64,000 bases of DNA from Amblyomma americanum (Eukaryota; Arthropoda; Arachnida; Ixodida; Ixodidae): assembly GCF_052857255.1 (NCBI RefSeq), contig NC_135505.1, forward strand, positions 44,036,520 through 44,100,519, written 5' to 3'. The first letter of the stretch is position 1. Every line of letters starts with the position of its first letter. Positions 13,848-25,700 of the stretch are shown here, piece by piece. The position numbers were made by a program, and so were the translations under genes. The notes under the pieces are model-generated. The model was not told the origin of the DNA and made no database searches. It saw only the letters and a list, made by a program, of their open reading frames with translations.

Positions 13848-13990
13848 GCTGGAGTAACTCCGTGTTCGAGAAACTCCGTGTTGGAGAAACTCCGTGTTGG
13901 AGAAATTCCGTGTCGGAGAAACTCCGTGTTGGAAAAAGTCCGTGTCGGAGAAACTCCGTGTTGGAGAAATTCCGTGTTGGAGAAACTCCG
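10218..13990 (+). repeat. 3.7-kb segment repeated at a 5.23-5.25-kb offset, copy 1
   Basis: This segment matches 15468-19140. Marker pairs: 20-bp units 10218/15468 (offset 5250), gtaatggag 11158/16392 (5234), cttattgg 12276/17510 (5234), 20-bp unit 13209/18459 (5250), gctggagtaac 13848/19004 (5156). The last step reflects about 94 bp missing near 18600. This is one HOR period measured directly between neighbouring copies. Confidence 0.8.
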
Positions 13991-16900
13991 TTTTGGTGAA
14001 ACTCCGTGTTGGTGAAACTCCTTGTTGGAGAAACTCCTTGTTGGAGAAACTCCGTGTATTAGAAACTCTGTGTTGGAAAAAATACGTGTTGGAGAAACTC
14101 CGTGTTGGGGATACTCCGTGTTTTAGAAACTCCGTGTTGTAGAAACTCTACGTTGGAGCAACTCCGTGTAGGAGAAACTCCGTTTTGCAGAAACTTCGTG
14201 TTGGAGAAACTCCGTGTTGGAGAACTCCGTGTTGGGGAAACTCCGTGTTGGAGAAACTTCGTATTGGGGAAATTCCGTGTTGGAGAAACTCCCGTTTGAA
14301 GAAACTTCGTGTTGTAGAAACTCCGTGCTGGAGAAACTGTGTTGGAGAAACTTCGTGTTGGACAAACTCCGTGTTGGAGAATCTCCGTGTTATAGAAACT
14401 CTGTGTTGGAGAAACTGCGTGTTGTAGAAACTTCGTGTTGTAAAAACTTCGTGTTGAAGAAACTTCTTGTTGGAAAAACACCGTGTTGGATAAACTCCGT
14501 GTTGGAGAAACTCCGTGTTGGAGAAACTCCGTTTTGTAGAAACTCCGTGTTGGAGCAACTCCCTGTCGGAGAACCTCCCTGTTGGAGAAACTCCGTGTTA
14601 GAGAAACTCCGTGTTGGGGAAACTCCGTGTTGGAGAAACTTCGTATTTCGGAAACTTCGTGTTGGGGAAACTCCGTGTTGGAGAAACTCCGTGTTGGAGA
14701 AATTCCGTGTTGGAGAAACCCTGTGTTGGAGAAACTCCTTTTTGGAGGAACTCCTTGTTGGAGAAACTCCGTGTTGGAGAATCTTCGTGTTGGAGAAACT
14801 CCGTGTTGGAGAAATTCCGTGTTGGAGAAACACTGTGTTGTAGAAACTCAGTGTTGTAGATAGAAACTCCGTGTTTTAGAAACTGCGTGTTGGAGAAACT
14901 TCGTGTGGGAGAAACTCCGTGTTGGAGAAACTCCGTGTTGAAGAACCTCAGTGTTGGAGAAACTCTGTGTTGGAGAAACTCCGTGTTGTAGAAAATCCGT
15001 GTTGTAGAAACTCCGTGTTGTAGAAACTTCGTGTTGGAGAAACTCCGTTTTGAAGAAACTCCTTGTTGGAGAAACACCGTGTTGGATAAACTCCGTGTTG
15101 GAGAAACTTCGTGTTGGAGAAACTCCATGCTGTGGAAACTCCGTGTTGGAGAAACTCCGTTTTGGAGAAACTCCGTTTTGGAGCAACTCCCTGTTGGAGA
15201 AACTCTCTGTTGGAGAAACTCCGTGTTATAGAAACTCCGTGTTGGGGAAACTCCGCGTTGGAGAAACTTCGTATTCCGGAAATTTCGTGTTGGGGAAACT
15301 CCGTGTTGGAGAAACTCCGTGTTGGAGAAACTCCATGTTGTAGAAAATCCGTGTTGTAGAAACTCCGTGTTGGAGAAACTCCGTGTTGGAGGAACTCCTT
15401 GTTGGAGAAACTCCGTGTCTGAGAATCTCCGTGTTGGAGAAACTCCGTGTTGAAGAAAATCAGTGTTGTAGATAGAAACTCCGTGTTGGAGAAACTCCGT
15501 GTTGAAGAAAATCAGTGTTGGAGAAACTCTGTGTTGGAGAAACTGCGTGTTGTAGAAAATCCGTGTTGTACAAACTCCGTGTTGGAGAAACTCCCTGTCG
15601 GAGAAACTCCGCGTTGGTGAAACTTCTTGTTGGTGAAACTCCTTGTTGGAGATACTCCGTGTTGGAGAAACTCCGTGTTGGAGAAAATTTGTGTTGGAGA
15701 AACTGTGTTGGGGAAACTCCGTGTTGTAGAAACTCCGTAATAGAGAAACTCTGTGTTGGAGAAACTCCGTGTTGGGGAAACTCCGTGTTGGAGAAACTCC
15801 GTGTTTCGGAAACTCCATGTCGGAGAAACTCGGTGTTCGAGAATCTTTGTGTTGGAGAAACTCCTTGTCGGAGAAACTCTTTGTTGGAGAAATTCTTTGT
15901 TGGAGAAACTCCGTGTTGGAGAAATTCCGTGTTGGAGAAACTCCATGTAGGTGAAACTCCTTGTTGGAGAAACTCCGTGTTGGGGAAAATCCGTGTTGGA
16001 GAAATTCTGTTTTGGAGAACTTCGTGTTGGAGAATTTCCGTGTTGGACATACTCCGTTTTGGAGAAACTCCTTGTTGGAAAAACTCCGTGTTTGGGAAAC
16101 TCCGTGTTGGAGAAACTTCGTGTGGGAGAAACTCCGTGTTGGAGAAACTCCGTGTTGAAGAAACTCAGTGTTGGAGAAACTCTGTGTTGGAGAAACACCA
16201 TGTTGTAGAAAATCCGTGTTGTAGAAACTCCGTGTTGGAAAAAATCCGTGTCGGAGAAACTCCGGGTTTGAGAAACTTCTTGTTGGTGAAACTCCTTGTT
16301 GGAGATACTCCGTGTTGGAGAAACTCCATATTGGAGAAAATTCGTGTTGGAGAAACTCTGTGTTGGGGAAACTCGGTGTTGTAGAAACTCCGTAATGGAG
16401 AAACTCTGTGTTGGAGAAACTCCGTGTTGGGGAAACTCCGTGTCGGAGAAACTCGGTGTTTGAGAAACTTTGTGTTGGAGAAACTCCTTGTCGGAGAAAC
16501 TCTTTGTTGGAGATATTTCTTGTTGGAGAAACTCCATGTTGGGGAAATTCTGTGTTGGAGAAACTCCATGTAGGAGAAACTCCTTGTTGGAGAAACTCCG
16601 TGTTGGGGAAAATCCTTGTTGGAAAAACTCCGTGTTGGGGAAATTCCGTGTTGGAGAAACTTCGTGTTGGGGAAACTCCGTGTTGGAGAAACTCCTTGTT
16701 GGAGAAACTCCGTGTTGGAGAAACTCCGTGTCGGAGAAACTCCGTGTTGGAGAAACTCCGTGTTGGAGAAACTTCGTGTTGGGGAAACTACGTGCTGGAG
16801 AAACTCCTTGTTGGAGAAACTCCTTGTTGAAGAATCTCTTTGTTGGAGAAACTCCTTGTTGGAGAAACTCCGTGTTGGAGAAATTTCGTGTTGGAGATAC

Positions 16901-19003
16901 TCCGTGTTGGAGAAACTCCGTGTTCGAGAAACTCCTTGTTGGAGGAACTCCTTGTTGGAGAAACTCCGTGTTGGAGAAACTTCGTGTAGGAGAAAGTCTG
17001 TGTTGGAGAAACTCCGTGTTGGAGAAACTCCGCGTTCTAGAAACTCCGTGTTGTAGAAACACGGTGTTGTAGAAACTCTGTGTTGGAGAAACTTCGTGTT
17101 GGAGAAACTCCGTGTTGTAGAAACTCCGTGTTGGAGAAACTGCGTGTTGCAGAAACTCCGTGTTGGAGAAATCCGTTTTGGTTAAACTCCGTGTTGGATA
17201 AACTCCGTGTTGGAGAAACTCCGTTTCGGAGAAACTCCGTGTCGGAGAAACATCGTTTTGGAGAAACTCCTTGTCGGAGAAACTTCGTGTTGGAGAAACT
17301 TCGTGCTGATGAAACTCCTTGTTGGGGAAACTCCGAATTGAAGAAACTCAGTGTTGTAGAAACTCCGTGTTGGAGAAACTTCGTGTTGGAGAAACTCCGT
17401 GTTGGAGAAACTCCATGCTGGAGAAATTCCGTGTTGGAGAAACTCCGCGTTGGAGAAACTCCGTGTTTGAGAAACTCCGTGCTGGAGAAGCTCCGCGTTG
17501 CAGAAACGCCTTATTGGAGAAACTCCGTGTTGGAGAAACTCCGTTTTGGAGAAATTTCGTGTTGGAGAAACTTCGTGTTGGGGAAACTCCGTGTTGGAGA
17601 AACTTTGTGTTGGAGAAACTGCGTGTTGGGGAAACTCCGTATTGGAGAAACTGCGTGTCAGAGAAACTTCGTGTTGGAGAAACTTCTTGTTGCAGAAAGT
17701 CTTTCTTAGTGAAACTCCGTGTTGGAGAAACTCCGTGTTGGAGAAACACAGTGTTCTAGAAACTCCGTGTTGAAAAAACTCCGTGTTGGAGAAACTCCGT
17801 GTTGGAGAAACACCGTGTTCTAGAAACTCCGTGTTGAAAAAATTTCGTGTTAGAGAAACTCCGTTTTGAAGACACTTCGTGTTGGAGAAACTCCGTGCTG
17901 GAGAAACTGTGTTGGAGAAACTTCGTGTTGGATAAACTCCGTGTTGGAAAATCTCCGTGTTATAGAAACTCTGTGTTGGAGAAACTCCATGTTGGAGAAA
18001 CTCTGTGTTGGAGAAACTGCGTGTTGTAGAAACTTCGTGTTGTAAAAACTTCGTGTTGAAGAAACTTCTTGTTGGAGAAACACCGTGTTGGATAAACTCC
18101 GTGTTGGAGAAACTCCGTGTTGGAGAAACTCCGTTTTGTAGAAACTCCGTGTTGGAGCAACTCCCTGTTGGAGAACCTCCCTGTTGGAGAAACTCCGTGT
18201 TAGAGAAACTCCGTGTTGGGGAAACTCCGTGTTGGAGAAACTTCGTATTTCGGAAACTTCGTGTTGGGGAAACTCCGTGTTGGAGAAATTCCGTGTTGGA
18301 GAAATTCCGTGTTTGGAGAAACCCTGTGTTGGAGAAACTCCTTTTTGGAGGAACTCCTTGTTGGGTAAACTCCGTGTTGGAGAATCTCCGTGTTGGAGAA
18401 ACTCCGTGTTGGAGAAATTCCGTGTTGGAGAAACACTGTGTTGTAGAAACTCCGTGTTGTAGATAGAAACTCCGTGTTTTAGAAACTCCGTGTTGGAGAA
18501 ACTTCGTGTGGGAGAAACTCCGTGTTGGAGAAACTCCGTGTTGAAGAAACTCAGTGATGGAGAAACTCTGTGTTGGAGAAACTCCGTGTTGTAGAAAATC
18601 CGTGTTGGATAAACTTCGTGTTGGAGAATTTTCGTGTTGGAGAAACTCCGTGTTGGAGAAACTATGTTTTGGAGAAACTCCTTGTTGGAAAAACTTCGTG
18701 TTGGGGAAACTCCGTGTTGGAGAAACTTCGTGTTGGGGAAACTCCGTGTTGGGGACACTCCGTGTTGGAGAAACTCCGTGTTGGAGAAACTCCGTGTTGG
18801 AGGAAGACCGTGTTGGAGAAACTCCTTGTTGCAGAAATCCTTTGTTGGAGAAACTCCTTGTTGGAGAAACTCCGTCTTGTAGAAACACCGTGTTGAAGAC
18901 ACTCCGTGTCGGAGAAACTTCGTGTCGAAGAAACTCCGTGTCGGAGAAACTTCCTGTCGGAGAGACTCCGTGTTGGAGAAACTCCGTGTTGGAGAACCTC
19001 CGT
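13848..19003 (+). repeat. Canonical HOR copy c (5,156 bp, about 320 monomers)
   Basis: This is the clearest single pass through the landmark order: gctggagtaac, gtattagaaac, ctacgttgg, gtatttcgga, 20-bp unit (14856), atgctgtgg, gtattccgga, gtctgagaatc, 20-bp unit (15468), gttgtacaaac, gtaatagag (15737), gtttcggaaac, ggacatactcc, gtaatggag (16392), ggagatatttc, gttctag, ttggttaaac, gctgatgaaac, cttattgg (17510), ctttcttag, gttctag with gaaaaaatttcg, gtatttcgga, 20-bp unit (18459), gaggaagaccg (about 18804). Relative to copy b's end region, about 94 bp are missing near 18600, where a gtgatgg/gctggagaaactg stretch is lost. I use this copy as the reference for the others. Confidence 0.85.
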
Positions 19004-19140
19004 GCTGGAGTAACTCCGTGTTCGAGAAACTCCGTGTTGGAGAAACTCCGTGTTGGAGAAATTCCGTGTCGGAGAAACTCCGTGTTGGAAAAAGTCCGTG
19101 TCGGAGAAACTCCGTGTTGGAGAAATTCCGTGTTGGAGAA
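15468..19140 (+). repeat. 3.7-kb segment repeated at a 5.23-5.25-kb offset, copy 2
   Basis: Counterpart of 10218-13990. It shares distinctive runs such as the gctgatgaaac variant, found in these two segments and in the twin at about 26570, and the cluster gctggagaagctccgcg before cttattgg. Confidence 0.78.
15737..17046 (+). repeat. 655-bp paralogous sub-repeat inside the HOR
   Basis: The segment starting gtaatagagaaactctgtg (15737) is related to the one starting gtaatggagaaactctgtg (16392), 655 bp later. Both run through gtcggagaaactcggtgtt, gagaaactttgtg or gaatctttgtg, ccttgtcgg, ctttgttgg, catgtaggag or catgtaggtg, and later gagaatttccgtg and gttggaaaaac. In HOR f the same pair lies at 30291/30946 (655 bp) and in HOR b at 10487/11158 (671 bp, one unit more). 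The two halves differ more from each other than HOR copies do, so this duplication is older than the HOR. Confidence 0.72.
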
Positions 19141-19789
19141 ACACTGTGTTGTAGAAACTCCGTGTTGTAGATAGAAACTCCGTGTTTTAGAAACTCCGTG
19201 TTGGAGAAACTTCGTGTGGGAGAAACTCCGTGTTGGAGAAACTCCGTGTTGAAGAAACTCAGTGTTGGAGAAACTCTGTGTTGGAGAAACTCCGTGTTGT
19301 AGAAAATCCGTGTTGTAGAAACTCCGTGTTGGAGAAACTTCGTGTTGGAGAAACTCCGTTTTGAAGAAACTTCGTGATGGAGAAACTCCGTGCTGGAGAA
19401 ACTGTGTTGGATAAACTTCGTGTTGGAGAATTTTCGTGTTGGAGAAACTCCGTGTTGGAGAAACTATGTTTTGGAGAAACTCCTTGTTGGAAAAACTTCG
19501 TGTTGGGGAAACTCCGTGTTGGAGAAACTTCGTGTTGGGGAAACTCTGTGTTGGGGACACTCCGTGCTGGAGAAACTCCGTGTTGGAGGAAGACCGTGTT
19601 GGAGAAACTCCTTGTTGCAGAAATTCTTTGTTGGAGAAACTCCTTGTTGGAGAAACTCCGTCTTGTAGAAACACCGTGTTGAAGACACTCCGTGTCGGAG
19701 AAACTTCGTGTCGAAGAAACTCCGTGTCGGAGAAACTCCCTGTCGGAGAGACTCCGTGTTGGAGAAACTCCGTGTTGGAGAACCTCCGT
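19004..19789 (+). repeat. Truncated HOR copy d (786 bp)
   Basis: Two gctggagtaac landmarks lie only 786 bp apart. Between them the sequence goes from the early HOR (gttcgag, gtgttggaaaaagtccg) straight into gaaacactgtgttgtag and the 20-bp unit at 19167, then to gtgatgg and gaggaagaccg (about 19588). About 4.4 kb of the normal HOR is therefore missing. The join lies in roughly 19115-19140, inside monomers that both parents share (gagaaattccgtgttggag), as expected for unequal exchange between out-of-register copies. This join is also the left edge of the second copy of the 11.8-kb block. Confidence 0.8.
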
Positions 19790-22700
19790 GCTGGAGTAAC
19801 TCCGTGTTCGAGAAACTCCGTGTTGGAGAAACTCCGTGTTGGAGAAATTCCGTGTCGTAGAAACTCCGGGTCGGAGAAACTCCGTGTTGGAAAAAGTCCG
19901 TGTCGGAGAAACTCCGTGTTGGAGAAATTCCGTGTTGGAGAAACTCCGTTTTGGTGAAACTCCGTGTTGGTGAAACTCCTTGTTGGAGAAACTCCTTGTT
20001 GGAGAAACTCCGTGTATTAGAAACTCTGTGTTGGAAAAAATACGTGTTGGAGAAACTCCGTGTTGGGGATACTCCGTGTTTTAGAAACTCCGTGTTGTAG
20101 AAACTCTACGTTGGAGCAACTCCGTGTAGGAGAAACTCCGTTTTGCAGAAACTTCGTGTTGGAGAAACTCCGTGTTGGAGAACTCCGTGTTGGGGAAACT
20201 CCGTGTTGGAGAAACTTCGTATTGGGGAAATTCCGTGTTGGAGAAACTCCCTTTTGAAGAAACTTCGTGTTGTAGAAACTCCGTGCTGGATAAACTGTGT
20301 TGGAGAAACTTCGTGTTGGATAAACTCCGTGTTGGAGAATCTCCGTGTTATAGAAACTCTGTGTTGGAGAAACTGCGTGTTGTAGAAACTTCGTGTTGTA
20401 AAAACTTCGTGTTGAAGAAACTTCTTGTTGGAAAAACACCGTGTTGGATAAACTCCGTGTTGGAGAAACTCCGTGTTGGAGAAACTCCGTTTTGTAGAAA
20501 CTCCGTGTTGGAGCAACTCCCTGCCGGAGAACCTCCCTGTTGGAGAAACTCCCTGTTAGAGAAACTCCGTGTTGGGGAAACTCCGTGTTGGAGAAACCTC
20601 GTATTTCGGAAACTTCGTGTTGGGGGAACTCCGTGTTGGAGAAACTCCGTGTTGGAGAAACTCCGTGTTGGAGAAATTCCGTGTTGGAGAAACCCTGTGT
20701 TGGAGAAACTACTTTTTGGAGGAACTCCTTGTTGGAGAAACTCCGTGTTGGAGAATCTTCGTGTTGGAGAAACTCCGTGTTGGAGAAATTCCGTGTTGGA
20801 GAAACACTGTGTTGTAGAAACTCAGTGTTGTAGATAGAAACTCCGTGTTTTAGAAACTGCGTGTTGGAGAAACTTCGTGTGGGAGAAACTCCGTGTTGGA
20901 GAAACTCCGTGTTGAAGAACCTCAGTGTTGGAGAAACTCTGTGTTGGAGAAACTCCGTGTTGTAGAAAATCCGTGTTGTAGAAACTCCGTGTTGTAGAAA
21001 CTTCGTGTTGGAGAAACTCCGTTTTGAAGAAACTCCTTGTTGGAGAAACACCGTGTTGGATAAACTCCGTGTTGGAGAAACTTCGTGTTGGAGAAACTCC
21101 ATGCTGTGGAAACTCCGTGTTGGAGAAACTCCGTTTTGGAGAAACTCCGTTTTGGAGCAACTCCCTGTTGGAGAAACTCCCTGTTGGAGAAACTCCGTGT
21201 TATAGAAACTCCGTGTTGGGGAAACTCCGTGTTGGAGAAACTTCGTATTTCGGAAATTTCGTGTTGGGGAAACTCCGTGTTGGAGAAACTCCGTGTTGGA
21301 GAAACTCCATGTTGTAGAAAATCCGTGTTGTAGAAACTCCGTGTTGGAGAAACTCCGTTTTGAAGAAACTCCTTGTTGGAGAAACTCCGTGTCTGAGAAT
21401 CTCCGTGTTGGAGAAACTCCGTGTTGAAGAAAATCTGTGTTGTAGATAGAAACTCCGTGTTGGAGAAACTCCGTGTTGAAGAAAATCAGTGTTGGAGAAA
21501 CTCTGTGTTGGAGAAACTGCGTGTTGTAGAAAATCCGTGTTGTACAAACTCCGTGTTGGAGAAACTCCCTGTCGGAGAAACTCCGCGTTGGTGAAACTTC
21601 TTGTTGGTGAAACTCCTTGTTGGAGATACTCCGTGTTGGAGAAATACTGTGTTGGAGAAACTCCATGTAGGAGAAACTCCTTGTTGGAGAAACTCCGTGT
21701 TGGGGAAAATCCGTGTTGGAGAAATTCTGTTTTGGAGAACTTCGTGTTGGAGAATTTCCGTGTTGGAGAAACTCCGTGTTGGACATACTCCGTTTTGGAG
21801 AAACTCCTTGTTGGAAAAACTCCGTGTTTGGGAAACACCGTGTTGGAGAAACTTCGCGTGGGAGAAACTCCGTGTTGGAGAAACTCCGTGTTGAAGAAAC
21901 TCAGTGTTGGAGAAACTCGGTGTTGGAGAAACACCATGTTGTAGAAAATCCGTGTTGTAGAAACTCCGTGTTGGAGAAAATCCGTGTCGGAGAAACTCCG
22001 GGTTTGAGAAACTTCTTGTTGGTGAAACTCCTTGTTGGAGATACTCCGTGTTGGAGAAAATTCGTATTGGAGAAAATTCGTGTTGGAGAAACTCTGTGTT
22101 GGGGAAACTCGGTGTTGTAGAAACTCCGTAATGGAGAAACTCTGTGTTGGAGAAACTACGTGTTGGGGAAACTCCGTGTCGGAGAAACTCGGTGTTGGAG
22201 AAACTTTGTGTTGGAGAAAATCCTTGTCGGAGAAACTCTTTGTTGGAGATATTTCTTGTTGGAGAAACTCCGTGTTGGGGAAATTCTGTGTTGGAGAAAC
22301 TCCATGTAGGAGAAATTCCTTGTTGGAGAAACTCCGTGTTGGGGAATATCCGTGTTGGAGAAACTCCGTGTTGGAGAAACGTCGTGTTGGAGAATTTCCG
22401 TGTTGGAGAAACTCCGTGTTGGAGAAACTCCGTTTTGGAGAAACTCCTTGTTGGAAAAACTGCGTGTTGGGGAAACTCCGTGTTCGAGAAACTTCGTGTT
22501 GGGGAAACTCCGTGTTGGAGAAACTCCTTGTTGGAGAAACACCGTGTTGGAGAAACTCCGTGTCGGAGAAACTCCGTGTTGGAGAAACTCCGTGTTGGAG
22601 AAACTTCGTGTTGGGGAAACTACGTGCTGGAGAAACTCCTTGTTGGAGAAACTCCTTGTTGAAGAATCTCTTTGTTGGAGAAACTTCTTGTTGGAGAAAC

Positions 22701-25700
22701 TCCGTGTTGGAGAAATTCCGTGTTGGAGATACTCCGTGTAGGAGAAAGTCTGTGTTGGAGAAACTCCGTGTTGGAGAAACTCCGTGTTGGAGAAACTCCG
22801 TGTTCTAGAAACTCCGTGTTGTAGAAACGCGGTGTTGTAGAAACTCTGTGTTGGAGAAACTTCGTGTTGGAGAAACTCCGTGTTGTAGAAACTCCGTGTT
22901 GGAGAAACTCCGTGTTGGATAAACTCCGTGTTGGAGAAACTCCGTGTCGGAGAAACTCCGTGTCGGAGAAACATCGTTTTGGAGAAACTCCTTGTCGGAG
23001 AAACTTCGTGTTGGAGAAACTCCGTGTTGGAGAAACTTCGTGTTGATGAAACTCCTTGTTGGAGAAACTCCGTGTTGGAGCAACTCCCTGTTGGAGAAAC
23101 TCCCTGTTGGAGAAACTCCCTGTTGGAGAAACTCCGTGTTATAGAAACTCCGTGTTGGGGAAACTCCGTGTTGGAGAAACTTCGTATTTCGGAAACTTCG
23201 TGTTGGGGAAACTCCGTGTTAGAGAAACTCCGTGTTGGAGAAACTCCGTGTTGGAGAAACTCCATGTTGTAGAAAATCCGTGTTGTAGAAACTCCGTGCT
23301 GGAGAAAATCCGTGTTGGAGGAACTCCTTGTTGGAGAAACTCCGTGTCTGAGAATCTCCGTGTTGGAGAAACTCCGTGTTGGAGAAACACTGTGTTGTAG
23401 AAACTCCGTGTTGTAGATAGAAACTCCGTGTTGGAGAAACTCCGTGTTGAAGAAAATCAGTGTTGGAGAAACTCTGTGTTGGAGAAACTGCGTGTTGTAG
23501 AAAATTCGTGTTGTAGAAACTCCGTGTTGGAGAAACTCCGTGTCGGAGAAACTCCGCGTTGGAGAAACTTCTTGTTGGTGAAACTCCTTGTTGGAGATAC
23601 TCCGTGTTGGAGAAACTCCGTGTTGGAGAAAATTCGTGTTGGAGAAACTGTGTTGGGGAAACTCCGTGTTGTAGAAACTCCGTAATAGAGAAACTCTGTG
23701 TTGGAGAAACTCCGTGTTGGGGAAACTCCGTTTTGGAGAAACTCTGTGTTTCGGAAACTCCATGTCGGAGAAACTCGGTGTTCGAGAAACTTTGTGTTGG
23801 AGAAACTCCTTGTCGGAGAAACTCTTTGTTGGAGAAATTCTTTGTTGGAGAAACTCCGTGTTGGAGAAATTCCGTGTTGGAGAAACTCCATGTAGGAGAA
23901 ACTCCTTGTTGGAGAAACTCCGTGTTGGAGAAAATCCGTGTTGGAGAAATTCTGTTTTGGAGAACTTCGTGTTGGAGAATTTCCGTGTTGGAGAAACTCC
24001 GTGTTGGACATACTCCGTTTTGGAGAAACTCCTTGTTGGAAAAACTCCGTGTTTGGGAAACTCCGTGTTGGAGAAACTCCGTGTTCTAGAAACTCCGTGT
24101 TGTAGAAACGCGGTGTTGTAGAAACTCTGTGTTGGAGAAACTTCGTGTTGGAGAAACTCCGTGTTGTAGAAACTCTGTGTTGGAGAAACTCCGTGTTGGA
24201 TTAACTCCGTGTTGGAGAAACTCCGTGTCTGAGAAACTCCGTGTCGGAGAAACATCGTTTTGGAGAAACTCCTTGTCGGAGAAACTTCGTGTTGGAGAAA
24301 CTCCGTGTTGGAGAAACTTCGTGTTGATGAAACTCCTTGTTGGAGAAACTCCGTGTTGGAGCAACTCCCTGTTCGAGAAACTCCCTGTTGGAGAAACTCC
24401 CTGTTGGAGAAACTCCGTGTTATAGAAACTCCGTGTTGGGGAAACTCCGTGTTGGAGAAACTTCGTATTTCGGAAACTTCGTGTTGGGGAAACTCCGTGT
24501 TGGAGAAACTCCGTGTTGGAGAAACTCCGTGTTGGAGAAACTCCATGTTGTAGAAAATCCGTGTTGTAGAAACTCCGTGTTGGAGAAACTCCGTGTTGGA
24601 GGAACTCCTTGTTGGAGAAACTCCGTGTCTGAGAATCTCCGTGTTGGAGAAACTCCGTGTTGGAGAAACTCCGTGTTGGAGAAACACTGTGTTGTAGAAA
24701 CTCCGTGTTGTAGATAGAAACTCCGTGTTGGAGAAACTCCGTGTTGAAGAAAATCAGTGTTGGAGAAACTCTGTGTTGGAGAAACTGCGTGTTGTAGAAA
24801 ATCCGTGTTGTAGAAACTCCGTGTTGGAGAAACTCCGTGTCGGAGAAACTCCGCGTTGGAGAAACTTCTTGTTGGTGAAACTCCTTGTTGGAGATACTCC
24901 GTGTTGGAGAAACTCCGTGTTGGAGAAAATTCGTGTTGGAGAAACTGTGTTGGGGAAACTCCGTGTTGTAGAAACTCCGTAATAGAGAAACTCTGTGTTG
25001 GAGAAACTCCGTGTTGGGGAAACTCCGTGTTGGAGAAACTCCGTGTTTCGGAAACTCCATGTCGGAGAAACTCGGTGTTCGAGAAACTTTGTGTTGGAGA
25101 AACTCCTTGTCGGAGAAACTCTTTGTTGGAGAAATTCTTTGTTGGAGAAACTCCGTGTTGGAGAAATTCCGTGTTGGAGAAACTCCATGTAGGAGAAACT
25201 CCTTGTTGGAGAAACTCCGTGTTGGGGAAAATCCGTGTTGGAGAAATTCTGTTTTGGAGAACTTCGTGTTGGAGAATTTCCGTGTTGGAGAAACTCCGTG
25301 TTGGACATACTCCGTTTTGGAGAAACTCCTTGTTGGAAAAACTCCGTGTTTGGGAAACTCCGTGTTGGAGAAACTTCGTGTGGGAGAAACTCCGTGTTGG
25401 AGAAACTCCGTGTTGAAGAAACTCAGTGTTGGAGAAACTCTGTGTTGGAGAAACACCATGTTGTAGGAAATCCGTGTTGTAGAAACTCCGTGTTGGAGAA
25501 AATCTGTGTCGGAGAAACTCTGGGTTTGAGAAACTTCTTGTTGGTGAAACTCCTTGTTGGAGATACTCCGTGTTGGAGAAACTCCGTATTGGAGAAAATT
25601 CGTGGTGGAGAAACTCTGTGTTGGGGAAACTCGGTGTTGTAGAAACTCCGTAATGGAGAAACTCTGTGTTGGAGAAACTCCGTGTTGGGGAAACTCCGTG

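Larger units (their letters stand above)
4625..16457 (+). repeat. 11.8-kb duplicated block, copy 1
   Basis: The landmark series and private variants of this block recur from about 19118 to 31012 with an offset that starts at 14493 and ends at 14554. The offset changes only in small steps, mostly one monomer. The left edge lies in shared monomers just before the 20-bp unit at 4674. The right edge is near 16458, where this copy has gtgtttgag while the other has gtgttggag. The block spans the end of HOR a, all of b and about half of c, so it was copied as a multi-HOR segment. Whether it is a true genomic duplication or an assembly effect cannot be told from sequence alone. Confidence 0.8.
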
